Below are positions 6,488 to 12,890 of a DNA stretch of 43,767 nucleotides, piece by piece. The position numbers were made by a program, and so were the translations under genes. This DNA is from Clostridia bacterium (GTDB lineage Bacteria > Bacillota > Clostridia > Christensenellales > Aristaeellaceae). The notes beneath the pieces were generated by a model. It did no database searches, was not told where the DNA came from, and saw only the letters and a list, made by a program, of their open reading frames with translations. The first letter of the stretch is position 1, and each line of letters starts with the position of its first letter. Location: positions 1 to 43,767 of the forward strand of contig JAFXCE010000065.1 in assembly GCA_017521565.1 (NCBI GenBank), in the 5' to 3' direction.

Positions 6488-6769
6488 ATGCTGACGCTTG
6501 AGTGGGTGATGGAGCAGCTTGAGCGGACGCGTACGGGAACGCAGACGATGCAGGCAGCGCGGGACTTCGCGCTGCTGTGCATCTGCCGCGATGAATTAGA
6601 AAAAATGCAGCAGCCGCGAGAAACGGAGCCCCCGAAAAAAAATACCCCCCTACGGGGGGTAGATGAAATTGAAGAGGCGATAACACAATTTGTCGCCAGA
6701 ACGCCGGAGGAAAGGCAGCGGGTGCAGGATGCGAAGGTGATCACAAACATCATCAGGCAGAAAGCCTGA
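6488..6769 (+). CDS. Gut-phage cassette protein 6, small helical protein
   Basis: A 93-residue helical protein, last gene before the attachment region. An A8 run and a 7-bp hairpin in the middle of the gene (6635-6660) encode Lys-Lys-Asn-Thr-Pro and form an intrinsic terminator on the opposite strand. The family is not recognised. Its stop codon overlaps the first of the attachment-arm repeats. Confidence 0.65.
   Translation: MLTLEWVMEQLERTRTGTQTMQAARDFALLCICRDELEKMQQPRETEPPKKNTPLRGVDEIEEAITQFVARTPEERQRVQDAKVITNIIRQKA
6635..6660 (-). terminator. Antisense intrinsic terminator inside the cassette's last gene
   Basis: Read on the minus strand: ACCCCCC, loop GTA, GGGGGGT, A, then T8. It would stop leftward transcripts coming from the integrase before they run through the cassette. 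Confidence 0.75.
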
Positions 6770-6840
6770 CCCCTTTTTTGACCCCCTGCAGAAAGAACAA
6801 AAGGGGTCAAAATGAACGGAATGAACGACAATAGAAACGA

Positions 6841-6877
6841 AAAAGCCCTTGCAAACCGTTGATTTGCAAGGGCTTTT
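6841..6877. terminator. Bidirectional terminator / perfect hairpin next to att core
   Basis: A perfect 15-bp inverted repeat AAAAGCCCTTGCAAA / TTTGCAAGGGCTTTT with a 7-base loop. It has T4 on either strand. It would end the cassette transcript rightward, and the tRNA (when restored) or integrase transcript leftward. Confidence 0.85.
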
Positions 6878-6878
6878 C

Positions 6879-6925
6879 TGGTCGAAGTGGCGGGATTCGA
6901 ACCCGCGGCCTTTTGGTCCCGAACC
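6879..6925 (-). other. att core: 3' part of tRNA-Pro(CGG)
   Basis: Minus strand, from the anticodon loop to CCA. The loop TTCGGGA gives anticodon CGG with G37, as in tRNA-Pro. It is followed by CCAAA (3' anticodon stem), AGGCC, T-arm GCGGG-TTCGAAT-CCCGC, acceptor strand CACTTCG, A and CCA. The 5' half is absent; only three of five anticodon-stem pairs survive. This is the identity segment a phage carries to restore a tRNA gene after integration. Confidence 0.9.
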
Positions 6926-6926
6926 A

Positions 6927-8177
6927 TTATATCGCAGTATGCGAAAACGCTTGTATATCAAGCATTTGCGAATGGCTTGACGTGGTTTGACCCCCGTTTT
7001 GACCCCCTGCGCTGCTTTTTATGGCGTTTTCGAGGCGTTCAGCGGCATTTTTTTCGCGCTCTGCGGTGAGGTGCGTATAGATTTGCATTGTCACCTCGCC
7101 ATCGGCATGCCCCATCCATTTTTGTGCGGTTTTGACGTCAATACCGACATCGTAGAGCATGGTGCAATAGGAGTGGCGCAGATCATGGGGACGAATGGTT
7201 ATATCCTGCCACGGCGGGAGCTTGATTTGCTCGGCTTCGATGTGGCGGCCTGCGGCGGTGAGCGCTTCATATTGTTCGATACGCTGCTTGTGTGCTTTGG
7301 TGCGACCGTACCAGCGTTTTTGACAGCCGTTATGTGTGCAGTTGAGCGCATTGATATAGCTTTCCCACGCACGAGACCAAGAGGATTCAGACATCATATG
7401 ACCATTGACGTCCTGAAGCAAAAGACCGTGAAGGCCGCGCAGTTCCTCGGCCAGATCGCCGATCAACGGCACGGTACGCTGCCCGGCTTCCGTTTTGGTG
7501 GAGACAATAACAGGCGCGCCCCGGGGGTTATACCGGACAGAATGGCGAACGGTGATCGTGCGGGCAATGAAATCAACATCGCGGTCGATATCGAGAGCAA
7601 GCGCTTCACCCCGGCGCAATCCTGCGTATAGCATGACCATTACAGCAGGCCGTATGCGGTGCTGCGTCCGATGGATCAAATCACGCTCTTCGGTGGTGAT
7701 TGCGCGGTGTGTGCCTTTCTTGCCTTTGGGCGGCTTTGCTTTGATGGTCGGATCATGCAAGATCACCCGATCCGCCAATGCAAACAAGAAAAGGCCCTTA
7801 ATCGTATCGCGCATGTCGCAAATATAAGAGTGGGACATATCTTGTGCCGTGTTGTAAAAATTCTGGATATCAATCGTGTCGACATCCTGCATGGCTCTTT
7901 CTCCGATATCTTCAAAGGCGCAAAAGCGATTGAGGATGCGGACACACTGATCATACGATGCGTCGGCGAGATGTGCCTTATATGTGGCGACCCATCGCAA
8001 AGCATATGATTTGACAGTCAGGCCTTCGGCTTTTGCGCGCATGCCTGCCTCAATTTTGCGGCGGTATTCGTCGCGTTTTTGATACGCCTCTTTTTGCGTT
8101 GCGCCGTAAAAATATCGGCCTTGATACTTACACCGATAGCGCCCGTCAGCGCGCTGGGTGAGTTTGGGGCGGGGCAC
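6927..8177 (-). CDS. int: Tyrosine-type site-specific integrase
   Basis: A 416-residue recombinase that would integrate and excise the phage at tRNA-Pro. Residues 1-~45 are the arm-binding domain (RYRCKYQGRYFYGATQKEA), ~50-145 the core-binding SAM-like domain, and ~155-380 the catalytic domain. The catalytic set is visible: R188 (AGLRRGE), K228, H331-x-x-R334 (HDLRHS), H357 (MGH) and nucleophile Y367 (IYTH). Starts at GTG with strong AAGGAGGCGAT. Its 3' end runs to the att core and carries two arm-site repeats, so the gene and site move together. Confidence 0.97.
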   Translation of the reverse strand: MPRPKLTQRADGRYRCKYQGRYFYGATQKEAYQKRDEYRRKIEAGMRAKAEGLTVKSYALRWVATYKAHLADASYDQCVRILNRFCAFEDIGERAMQDVDTIDIQNFYNTAQDMSHSYICDMRDTIKGLFLFALADRVILHDPTIKAKPPKGKKGTHRAITTEERDLIHRTQHRIRPAVMVMLYAGLRRGEALALDIDRDVDFIARTITVRHSVRYNPRGAPVIVSTKTEAGQRTVPLIGDLAEELRGLHGLLLQDVNGHMMSESSWSRAWESYINALNCTHNGCQKRWYGRTKAHKQRIEQYEALTAAGRHIEAEQIKLPPWQDITIRPHDLRHSYCTMLYDVGIDVKTAQKWMGHADGEVTMQIYTHLTAEREKNAAERLENAIKSSAGGQNGGQTTSSHSQMLDIQAFSHTAI

Positions 8178-8189
8178 TGGATCGCCTCC

Positions 8190-8858
8190 TTACGATATCG
8201 GCAGCCACTCCCACGGCGGCTGGATCATCATGCCTGTGATGAAAAACGCAATACTCAAAATGATACACAGGCGGAGCATGGCGTAAAACACATCGTGGCG
8301 GCGCTTGTCGCTATCGGCGCGCTGTGTCTGGGCAAGATCGGCGCGCTTTTCCGCATCGGTGGCGCGGGTCATGAGTACGCGATTTTTCTCGCGGGTGTCT
8401 TTGAGGTCGCCCTTGAGATAGCCGACGGAATTCCTGTAGGTTTCATCACGCTTTTCGAGGGCGGCGGCGTGAGTGCGTTCGAGGGAAGCAATGGCTTTGT
8501 CAAAACTGGCCTGCAGCTCCGTGCGCAGCTGCATCTCGTAGGTGATGCGCGCCTCGTAGTGTTCCTTGTTGATTTTCTCCCGGCGCTCGAATTCGGCAAG
8601 CAGCGCGTCGGTACCCTTTAAGCCGACTTTTTCGGCAGCAAGAAGCTCCTGCTTGCCGACGTCGTCGAAAATGTCGCGCATTTTACCGCCAAGGGCAGTT
8701 ACTACGGTTTCGAGATCGTCAATGCTGGGGTTGGATTTATCGTTAAACCAACGGTTGATTGTGGACGCGGTGATGCCGGTTTTTGCCTCCAAATCTTCGT
8801 AGGTCATGCCTGCAGCGGCTCGTAAATCCGCCAGATGCTGTAAAACTATGGTTTTCAT
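8190..8858 (-). CDS. Membrane-anchored XRE-type HTH protein
   Basis: A 222-residue protein, start set at ATG 8858 behind TAAGGAG (GTG 8864 is closer than ideal). Residues ~8-55 are a HTH (MTYEDLEAKTGITASTINRW). Residues ~75-195 are a long charged coiled coil. Residues ~197-220 are one membrane helix (LRLCIILSIAFFITGMMI), followed by a short Pro/Trp tail. This would tether a DNA-binding dimer to the inner membrane. It lies 12 bp from the integrase start, so both are likely co-transcribed. Repeats upstream (8907-8953) are candidate operators. It could sense membrane state or control integrase; unproven. Confidence 0.8.
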   Translation of the reverse strand: MKTIVLQHLADLRAAAGMTYEDLEAKTGITASTINRWFNDKSNPSIDDLETVVTALGGKMRDIFDDVGKQELLAAEKVGLKGTDALLAEFERREKINKEHYEARITYEMQLRTELQASFDKAIASLERTHAAALEKRDETYRNSVGYLKGDLKDTREKNRVLMTRATDAEKRADLAQTQRADSDKRRHDVFYAMLRLCIILSIAFFITGMMIQPPWEWLPIS

Positions 8859-8904
8859 GCGCACTCCTTAAGAAATATTGGGGTGTATGCAACAAAAACA
8901 ACGG

Positions 8905-8953
8905 TTGATGCAATGCCGTTGCAAAATCTATGATGGACGCAATGCCTTTTGCA
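8905..8953 (+). promoter_or_regulatory. Direct repeats (candidate operators) and weak promoter
   Basis: GATGCAATGCCGTTGCA (8907-8923) and GACGCAATGCCTTTTGCA (8936-8953) are near-identical direct repeats 29 bp apart. They lie between the divergent membrane-HTH gene and the gene at 9010. TTGATG (8905-8910), 18 bp, TATGAT (8929-8934) is a plausible rightward promoter overlapping them. Confidence 0.5.
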
Positions 8954-9009
8954 TGGCATGATGTAGCCAGCGGGACAGACCGCAAAAACGTACGACAGGA
9001 GGCACTGCT

Positions 9010-9198
9010 ATGACGTATGACCGTGACTGGTGTTTGACGAGCGAGGCCGTGAACCAGATTGCCCGGGCGATGGAGCTGGCCGACGCGTTGGAGGACTGCA
9101 TCGACATCTACATGCAGGAGATTGCGGAGGATGATCCGCTGTCGGTGCAGCTGCTGGCGCGTGGGATCCTGGCGCAAAGGCTGAGTGATCGCGATTGA
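9010..9198 (+). CDS. Small acidic helical protein
   Basis: A 62-residue protein with strong ribosome site AGGAGG. It is acidic and helical (IARAMELADALEDCIDIYMQ). It is divergent from the membrane-HTH gene and first of a two-gene unit. The family is not recognised; the size and place fit a small regulator or anti-repressor-type peptide. Confidence 0.7.
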   Translation: MTYDRDWCLTSEAVNQIARAMELADALEDCIDIYMQEIAEDDPLSVQLLARGILAQRLSDRD

Positions 9199-9455
9199 CG
9201 TGGAGGCAGGAGCTTGCGCGGCGCGACACGCTGGGACCGTCGGACGACCTGCGCGACATGGTGGCCGCGCTTGACTGGGCCGGACGGGAAAAGCTGCGCG
9301 CGTGGCTGATCACCCATCAGGACACGCCGGACGTGGAGGATCCGGAAACGCTGGCGGCGGCGACGGCGGAAATCAAGGCGCTGCTGCCGTGGGTCAAGAC
9401 GGAAGAACTGAGGTGTCTGGTGCGGGTGGTGAGGGCGTTTGCCGAAAGGCGGTAA
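9195..9455 (+). CDS. Hypothetical helical protein in lysogeny module
   Basis: An 86-residue protein whose TTG start overlaps the upstream stop (TTGA), implying translational coupling. It is helical with many charged residues (LRDMVAALDWAGREKLRAWL; VRVVRAFAERR). No motif is recognised. It ends next to the converging secreted-protein gene. Confidence 0.58.
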   Translation: MTWRQELARRDTLGPSDDLRDMVAALDWAGREKLRAWLITHQDTPDVEDPETLAAATAEIKALLPWVKTEELRCLVRVVRAFAERR

Positions 9456-9923
9456 TCATTTGAAAGAAAAGGACGGCTTTCCGCTATATGGTGTGAATTG
9501 CACGGCCCCGCCAGAAATTTGAATCCAGAAGCCTTCCTTGCAATCAATGGAAACGTAACGATCCATTGATGAATTGTACATCCAATGGTCTGGGCCGCAG
9601 ATGGTGGCATGAATCGCTTTGGGCGCTAACACCCAATCCAAATCAACGCCGTTATCACCCATTTCGTTGGAATAGATGATCGTGTTGTAACGATCAGAGC
9701 GAGATGAGATTGTCCAATAACCGGCAGGAATGTCTTCGCCAATCTTCCATGTGCCGTTTGGCACGATGACTTCCTGCCAATCCTGAGATTCCCACATGGC
9801 GAGGTTAAGCTGGTCTTTCAGCGAAACCAGATCCGCGTAGGTCATGCCGGACAGATCGATATCCGCGGCAGCGGTGGAAAACAAAAGCAGGGAGGCGGCC
9901 CCAAAAGCCATGAGCCTACGCAT
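9456..9923 (-). CDS. Secreted protein, probable lysogenic conversion gene
   Basis: A 155-residue protein, start set at ATG 9923 behind GGAGGTG. It has a clear signal peptide (MRRLMAFGAASLLLFSTAAA) with cleavage before DIDL. The mature part reads SGMTYADLVSLKDQLNLAMW, then a beta domain with GTWKIGEDIPAGYWTI. I recall similar DIPAGxWTI secreted proteins in Clostridia, without known activity. Its place among integrase and repressor genes suggests expression in the lysogen, perhaps surface alteration or superinfection exclusion; this is inference. Confidence 0.78.
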   Translation of the reverse strand: MRRLMAFGAASLLLFSTAAADIDLSGMTYADLVSLKDQLNLAMWESQDWQEVIVPNGTWKIGEDIPAGYWTISSRSDRYNTIIYSNEMGDNGVDLDWVLAPKAIHATICGPDHWMYNSSMDRYVSIDCKEGFWIQISGGAVQFTPYSGKPSFSFK

Positions 9924-10040
9924 AAACAACACCTCCGTAACTTAACGCCAGGATTTCGTGGAATTTCCGGGTAACGATATGATATGATGATAACGAAAAC
10001 AAACGTTCCTGTTTTTTGACGCAAAGGAGTGTGACCCGTG

Positions 10041-10187
10041 ATGGAAAAAGAGTTCGCTCGGCTGTTGGAACAAATGAACGATGAAGACAAGCGCGATTTA
10101 CTGGAACTGATGCGCACGATCACGAACGCAGACGTCGATCACGGGTTGCAGTTTTTGCAGGGGACGTATCCGTTTCGCGTTGCCTGA
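10041..10187 (+). CDS. Small acidic helical protein (48 aa)
   Basis: Starts at ATG 10041 behind AAAGGAGTG. The sequence includes LLEQMNDEDKRDLLELMRTI, a typical short amphipathic phage helix pair. The upstream TATGAT boxes (9978-9988) have no clear -35. Its last 49 bases overlap the end of the converging secreted-protein gene, which lowers confidence. Confidence 0.5.
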   Translation: MEKEFARLLEQMNDEDKRDLLELMRTITNADVDHGLQFLQGTYPFRVA

Positions 10188-10693
10188 TCACGGTCGAAAA
10201 GGCTGGTTTTGTTGGAATCCTTCATGCGGTCGACTGAAGGACAGGTGTGGTAGTGGAATTTGTCAGTATTCATGTTTCCGACATAATACCGGTCAGCGGT
10301 GACGGTGAAACGATCGCCGTCGGATGAAATGGTAATGGTACCGTTTAGCTCGGTGGAAGCCCTGCGGGGGTATGGACGGGTTTTGCTGCTGCTGTCGGGT
10401 GCATTGTCGCAACAATAAATGAAAAACCGCACATAATGGGGAATCGTAAGGGTCGGCGTAATCGGTGCGAAAAGCACAAGAGCGTCGGCCCTTTCGTTCA
10501 TCGCGCCAATGGTGACTATGCTCTTGCCGTATGTGATGGTTTCAGCGTCACCGGCCCAAACAGTGTGTTCCCGCCCGTTTGCATTGACGACAGCGCGTGC
10601 GCCCGCCTGATCATTGATGACGGTGATGGTAAGATCAGCGCGAGCAAAGACGGGGAAAAAGAGCAGTAGCAGCAGGGCAAGGAGGCGTTTCAT
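10139..10693 (-). CDS. Secreted protein with C-terminal Cys/His motif, coupled to repressor
   Basis: A 184-residue protein. Signal peptide at residues 1-19 (MKRLLALLLLLFFPVFARA). The middle is a beta domain. The C-terminal ~40 residues (FHYHTCPSVDRM ... NGYVPCKNCNP) match the small Cys/His module found at the end of many secreted nucleases and competence-like proteins (H-x-x-C ... C-x-x-C). No nuclease domain precedes it. Its ATG overlaps the repressor stop (ATGA), so it is translated with the repressor in lysogens and is a good candidate for a lysogenic conversion or exclusion factor. Confidence 0.8.
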   Translation of the reverse strand: MKRLLALLLLLFFPVFARADLTITVINDQAGARAVVNANGREHTVWAGDAETITYGKSIVTIGAMNERADALVLFAPITPTLTIPHYVRFFIYCCDNAPDSSSKTRPYPRRASTELNGTITISSDGDRFTVTADRYYVGNMNTDKFHYHTCPSVDRMKDSNKTSLFDRDQATRNGYVPCKNCNP

Positions 10694-11031
10694 GATTGAC
10701 CTTTCTGTTGCGCGGCTTTATAGCGCGCGTAGGACAGAATTTCTTCCCGCAATTGATCGCTGGGCAGGGCGCGGAAAGCCGCCATCATTTCTGCGTCGAG
10801 ATCAGATACGGGTGTAGAGGGGGTGGGTTCATCGCGCCCCAAAATGTAATCAACGGAAACGCCATAGTATTCGGCTAAGATGCTTGCGTAATTGAGACGC
10901 GGCGTGCGAGATCCGTTTTCGTAGCGGGTAATTGTAACCCTTGGTATACCGGTAGCGTCGGCGACTGCTTCTTGTGACATGTGCAGGGATTCGCGCAATG
11001 CGACCAAACGATTTGCTACTTTATTATCCAT
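10690..11031 (-). CDS. CI-like repressor (XRE family)
   Basis: A 113-residue protein. HTH at residues ~6-60 (LRESLHMSQEAVADATGIPR, recognition helix RVTITRYENG), then the common IL-AEYYGVSVDYILGRDEP end. The C-terminal helical region (~75-113) probably mediates dimerisation; there is no S24 peptidase domain, so SOS autocleavage is not expected. Divergent from the Cro-like gene across four operators. Its recognition helix is almost the same as that protein's. Confidence 0.88.
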   Translation of the reverse strand: MDNKVANRLVALRESLHMSQEAVADATGIPRVTITRYENGSRTPRLNYASILAEYYGVSVDYILGRDEPTPSTPVSDLDAEMMAAFRALPSDQLREEILSYARYKAAQQKGQS

Positions 11032-11052
11032 ACTAATATCACCATCCTAATT

Positions 11053-11160
11053 GTACCATTCGGTAGCAAAAAAAGATAGAACCGAATGGTACATTTTTTT
11101 ATAAAAAGGTATTGACAAATGTACCGTATGGTACTATAATCTAACCGTACCGATTGGTAC
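11053..11160. promoter_or_regulatory. Four operators of the lysis-lysogeny switch
   Basis: Copies of GTACC-N4-GGTAC at 11053-11066 (last base differs), 11079-11092 (one mismatch), 11121-11134 (perfect) and 11147-11160 (perfect). Centres are 26 bp apart within each pair and 42 bp between the inner two. The third copy fills the spacer of the early promoter and the fourth covers its start site. A candidate leftward -10 (TACAAT, 11050-11055 on the minus strand) overlaps the first copy, but its -35 is unclear. Confidence 0.9.
11112..11140 (+). promoter_or_regulatory. Early rightward promoter
   Basis: Perfect consensus: TTGACA (11112-11117), 17 bp, TATAAT (11135-11140). It drives the Cro-like gene and the early operon. 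Occupation of the operator between the two boxes would block it. Confidence 0.95.
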
Positions 11161-11214
11161 TGAAATCTAAACAAAATGAACCGAAAGGAACATATACAAG
11201 AAAGGAGAGACTGG

Positions 11215-11406
11215 ATGAACATTCGTGTGCGTCGCGAAACGATCGGCATGAATCAGCAGGAACTTGCAGACGCCGCAGGCGTATCCCGCGTTGCAATTAC
11301 GCGTTATGAATCAGGCCAGCGTGTTCCGCCGCTCGATATCGCTGTAAGGATTGCGGCGGCGCTTGGTTGCAAGGCAGATGATCTGATCGACCATAAGGAA
11401 AACTAA
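11215..11406 (+). CDS. Cro-like regulator
   Basis: A 63-residue XRE protein, start set at ATG 11215 behind AAAGGAG; ATG 11176 lacks a ribosome site. HTH reads MNQQELADAAGVSR with recognition helix RVAITRYESG, nearly that of the divergent repressor. Both should read the same GTACC-N4-GGTAC operators. First gene of the early operon. Confidence 0.9.
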   Translation: MNIRVRRETIGMNQQELADAAGVSRVAITRYESGQRVPPLDIAVRIAAALGCKADDLIDHKEN

Positions 11407-11436
11407 CCCCCCACCCCATCATACCATCCCCGGGAG

Positions 11437-11895
11437 GTGATCCACACGGCAGAAATTACTTACAAAGACCTGAAATCCGCACGGGAAAAGGCGGAACTGT
11501 ACCAATACCAGGTGGCGCATCTGCTGCACGTATCAGAGGATACGGTGTCGCGGTGGGAGCGGGGCGAAATGGCCCCGACGCCCGACCAGGTGAGCGAAAT
11601 GGAAGCGCTATACAAGGCTCCGGGCCTGTGGTACGGGTGGATGCGGTACCAATATAAATCGTTCCGCGACCGCTACCCGGAAAAGCCCGAGGGCGCGGAG
11701 CTGGCGCTATCGATGCTTGACGCTGGTTACCAATTGCAGGACATGATGAAGCGGCACGAGGACGCTTTGCGGGACGCGCTGGACGGGCGGATAGACAATG
11801 CGCGCCAGTTTGCGGAATACATCAAAGAAGCCAAGGAAGCGCACGCCGCGCTGGGCGTGATGCTGGCGAAGGCTGAGTGCAGGGAGGATGGCTGA
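11437..11895 (+). CDS. HTH protein of the early operon, unusual start
   Basis: About 150 residues. HTH at residues ~14-45 (AELYQYQVAHLLHVSEDTVS, then RWERGE), then a helical C-terminal half. Two start choices exist. GTG 11437 lies inside the ribosome site GGGAGGTGATC itself. ACG 11446, in frame, stands 8 bases after GGAGG, the normal spacing. The same arrangement occurs at 27339. It could be an excision or replication-control regulator. Confidence 0.8.
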   Translation: MIHTAEITYKDLKSAREKAELYQYQVAHLLHVSEDTVSRWERGEMAPTPDQVSEMEALYKAPGLWYGWMRYQYKSFRDRYPEKPEGAELALSMLDAGYQLQDMMKRHEDALRDALDGRIDNARQFAEYIKEAKEAHAALGVMLAKAECREDG

Positions 11896-12100
11896 AATGT
11901 ACTATCTTAAGGACATCGTAACGGGTCAATACGCGGCGCTGAAGAAGCGCCGGGGCAAGGTCAGAGTGGAGTACAGGGACAGGCCGGACAACGCGACGTT
12001 CTGGTCGGAGGTGGACATCGCCGCATACGCGCTTGACCGGCTGGAAAAATCGGGGGCCATACCCCCTATGACGCTGGCGATTGTGGGGGAGGAAATATGA
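11888..12100 (+). CDS. Hypothetical early protein
   Basis: A 70-residue protein overlapping the HTH gene by 8 bases, with ribosome site GGGAGG. Basic N-terminal half (YAALKKRRGKVRVEYRDR) and a helix DIAAYALDRLEKSG. No family recognised. It overlaps the next small gene. Confidence 0.68.
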   Translation: MAEMYYLKDIVTGQYAALKKRRGKVRVEYRDRPDNATFWSEVDIAAYALDRLEKSGAIPPMTLAIVGEEI

Positions 12101-12246
12101 TCGAGCTCAAAGCGGTCTACCATGACCGATGCGAAACGGAGACATACCCGGACGACGCGGCGCTGCATGACGTGGCGGTAAAGGCCGACGAACACAGGGC
12201 GCTGGGCGCAATCGAAATCAAGATCAAAATTGAACGGGAGGCATAA
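12097..12246 (+). CDS. Small hypothetical protein (49 aa)
   Basis: ATG 12097 overlaps the upstream stop (ATGA) behind GGGGGAGG. The short protein alternates strands and helix, ending AIEIKIKIEREA. Not recognised. Confidence 0.6.
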   Translation: MIELKAVYHDRCETETYPDDAALHDVAVKADEHRALGAIEIKIKIEREA

Positions 12247-12250
12247 GAGC

Positions 12251-12397
12251 ATGACGGCATACAGACCACGGCACAACCAGGCCGCAGCGATGCGCATCCG
12301 CCGCAGGAAGCAGGCGCGGCAGGATATCCTTTCCGGCATGGCTGCCGGGCTGATGCTCGGGCTGCTGATCGGCGCGATGTTCCTGCTCCCCGGTTGA
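12251..12397 (+). CDS. Small membrane protein (48 aa)
   Basis: ATG 12251 behind GGGAGGC. A basic N-terminus (MRIRRRKQARQD) is followed by one membrane helix (MAAGLMLGLLIGAMFLLP). Single-span phage peptide; function unknown. It is the last gene before the hairpin-rich region. Confidence 0.65.
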   Translation: MTAYRPRHNQAAAMRIRRRKQARQDILSGMAAGLMLGLLIGAMFLLPG

Positions 12398-12410
12398 GTT
12401 ACCCGCTTGA

Positions 12411-12890
12411 GGTCGGGCAAAGCCCGACTAGCAGGAGCAAATATTTATATTTGCCCTGCGTACCCAGCGCACGGCCTTGCGCCGTGTGATGGGCGACAAC
12501 AGAGGTCGGGCAAAGCCCGACTAAGCGGATGCAATGCTTGCATTGCGCCGCTGTACCCGCGACGCGCCTTTACGGCGCGGGGCGGGCGAACCCCGCCTGA
12601 AGATGGCTGGATGGCTACCAGCCGAAACGCTCCATTGCGGAGCGTCGCGGGAAGCCCTGGACCAGTTTCTCGCGTGAGTATCCTCCTCATGACGCTACAA
12701 GCGTCTGACGCTTACATACACCTCCTGTGAGCGTCGCGCGCCTCGGGTCACGCCGTGGCCATAGCGGCAAAAACCTGCTAAGGCGCGCTATCCGCCGGTT
12801 TTGCGGTCAACGGACGTCTCCCCCGTCCGGCAGGGTCAGCACCTGCAACCGGTGCCACATACACGGGCGGCAGCCCGGAAAGGAGGCACA
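12411..12890 (+). ncRNA. Hairpin-packed non-coding region with two repeated units
   Basis: No supported gene lies between 12398 and 12890. Nine hairpins follow each other: 12412-12428 (GTCGGGC-AAA-GCCCGAC), 12431-12459, 12463-12493, 12505-12521 (same as the first), 12525-12551, 12563-12579, 12581-12597, 12605-12623 and 12627-12645. The first three and the next three form two copies of a ~93-nt unit. The second stems differ in sequence but keep pairing (GCAAATA/TATTTGC against GCAATG/CATTGC, closed by GCAGG/CCTGC against GCGG/CCGC). From 12646 to 12890 smaller pairings continue. It could be a structured RNA or a set of mobile palindromes. Confidence 0.6.

Larger units (their letters stand above)
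6766..7010. other. attP: Phage attachment site (attP-like) with arm repeats
   Basis: A tRNA-derived core (6879-6925) is flanked by copies of TTTGACCCC. Left of the core: CTGACCCC 6766-6773, TTTTGACCCCCTGC 6776-6789 and the inverted GGGGTCAAAA 6803-6812. Right of it: TTTGACCCCC 6986-6995 and an identical TTTTGACCCCCTGC 6997-7010, inside the 3' end of the integrase gene. This is the layout expected of arm-type integrase binding sites on both phage arms. Arms on both sides mean that phage DNA, not host DNA, lies on each side of the core. Confidence 0.75.

Noticed and set aside
6766-6812. GACCCC...GGGGTC inverted repeat as a terminator
   Set aside because: There is no T-run after the stem; the same sequence recurs across the att core, so arm sites explain it better.
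6879-6925. Functional tRNA-Pro gene
   Set aside because: The 5' half is missing; only the 3' segment from the anticodon loop onward is present, as in an attachment site.
12407-12730. 107-codon open frame across the 12.4-kb hairpins
   Set aside because: No ribosome site; the codons mirror the hairpin sequence and the sequence is explained by structure.
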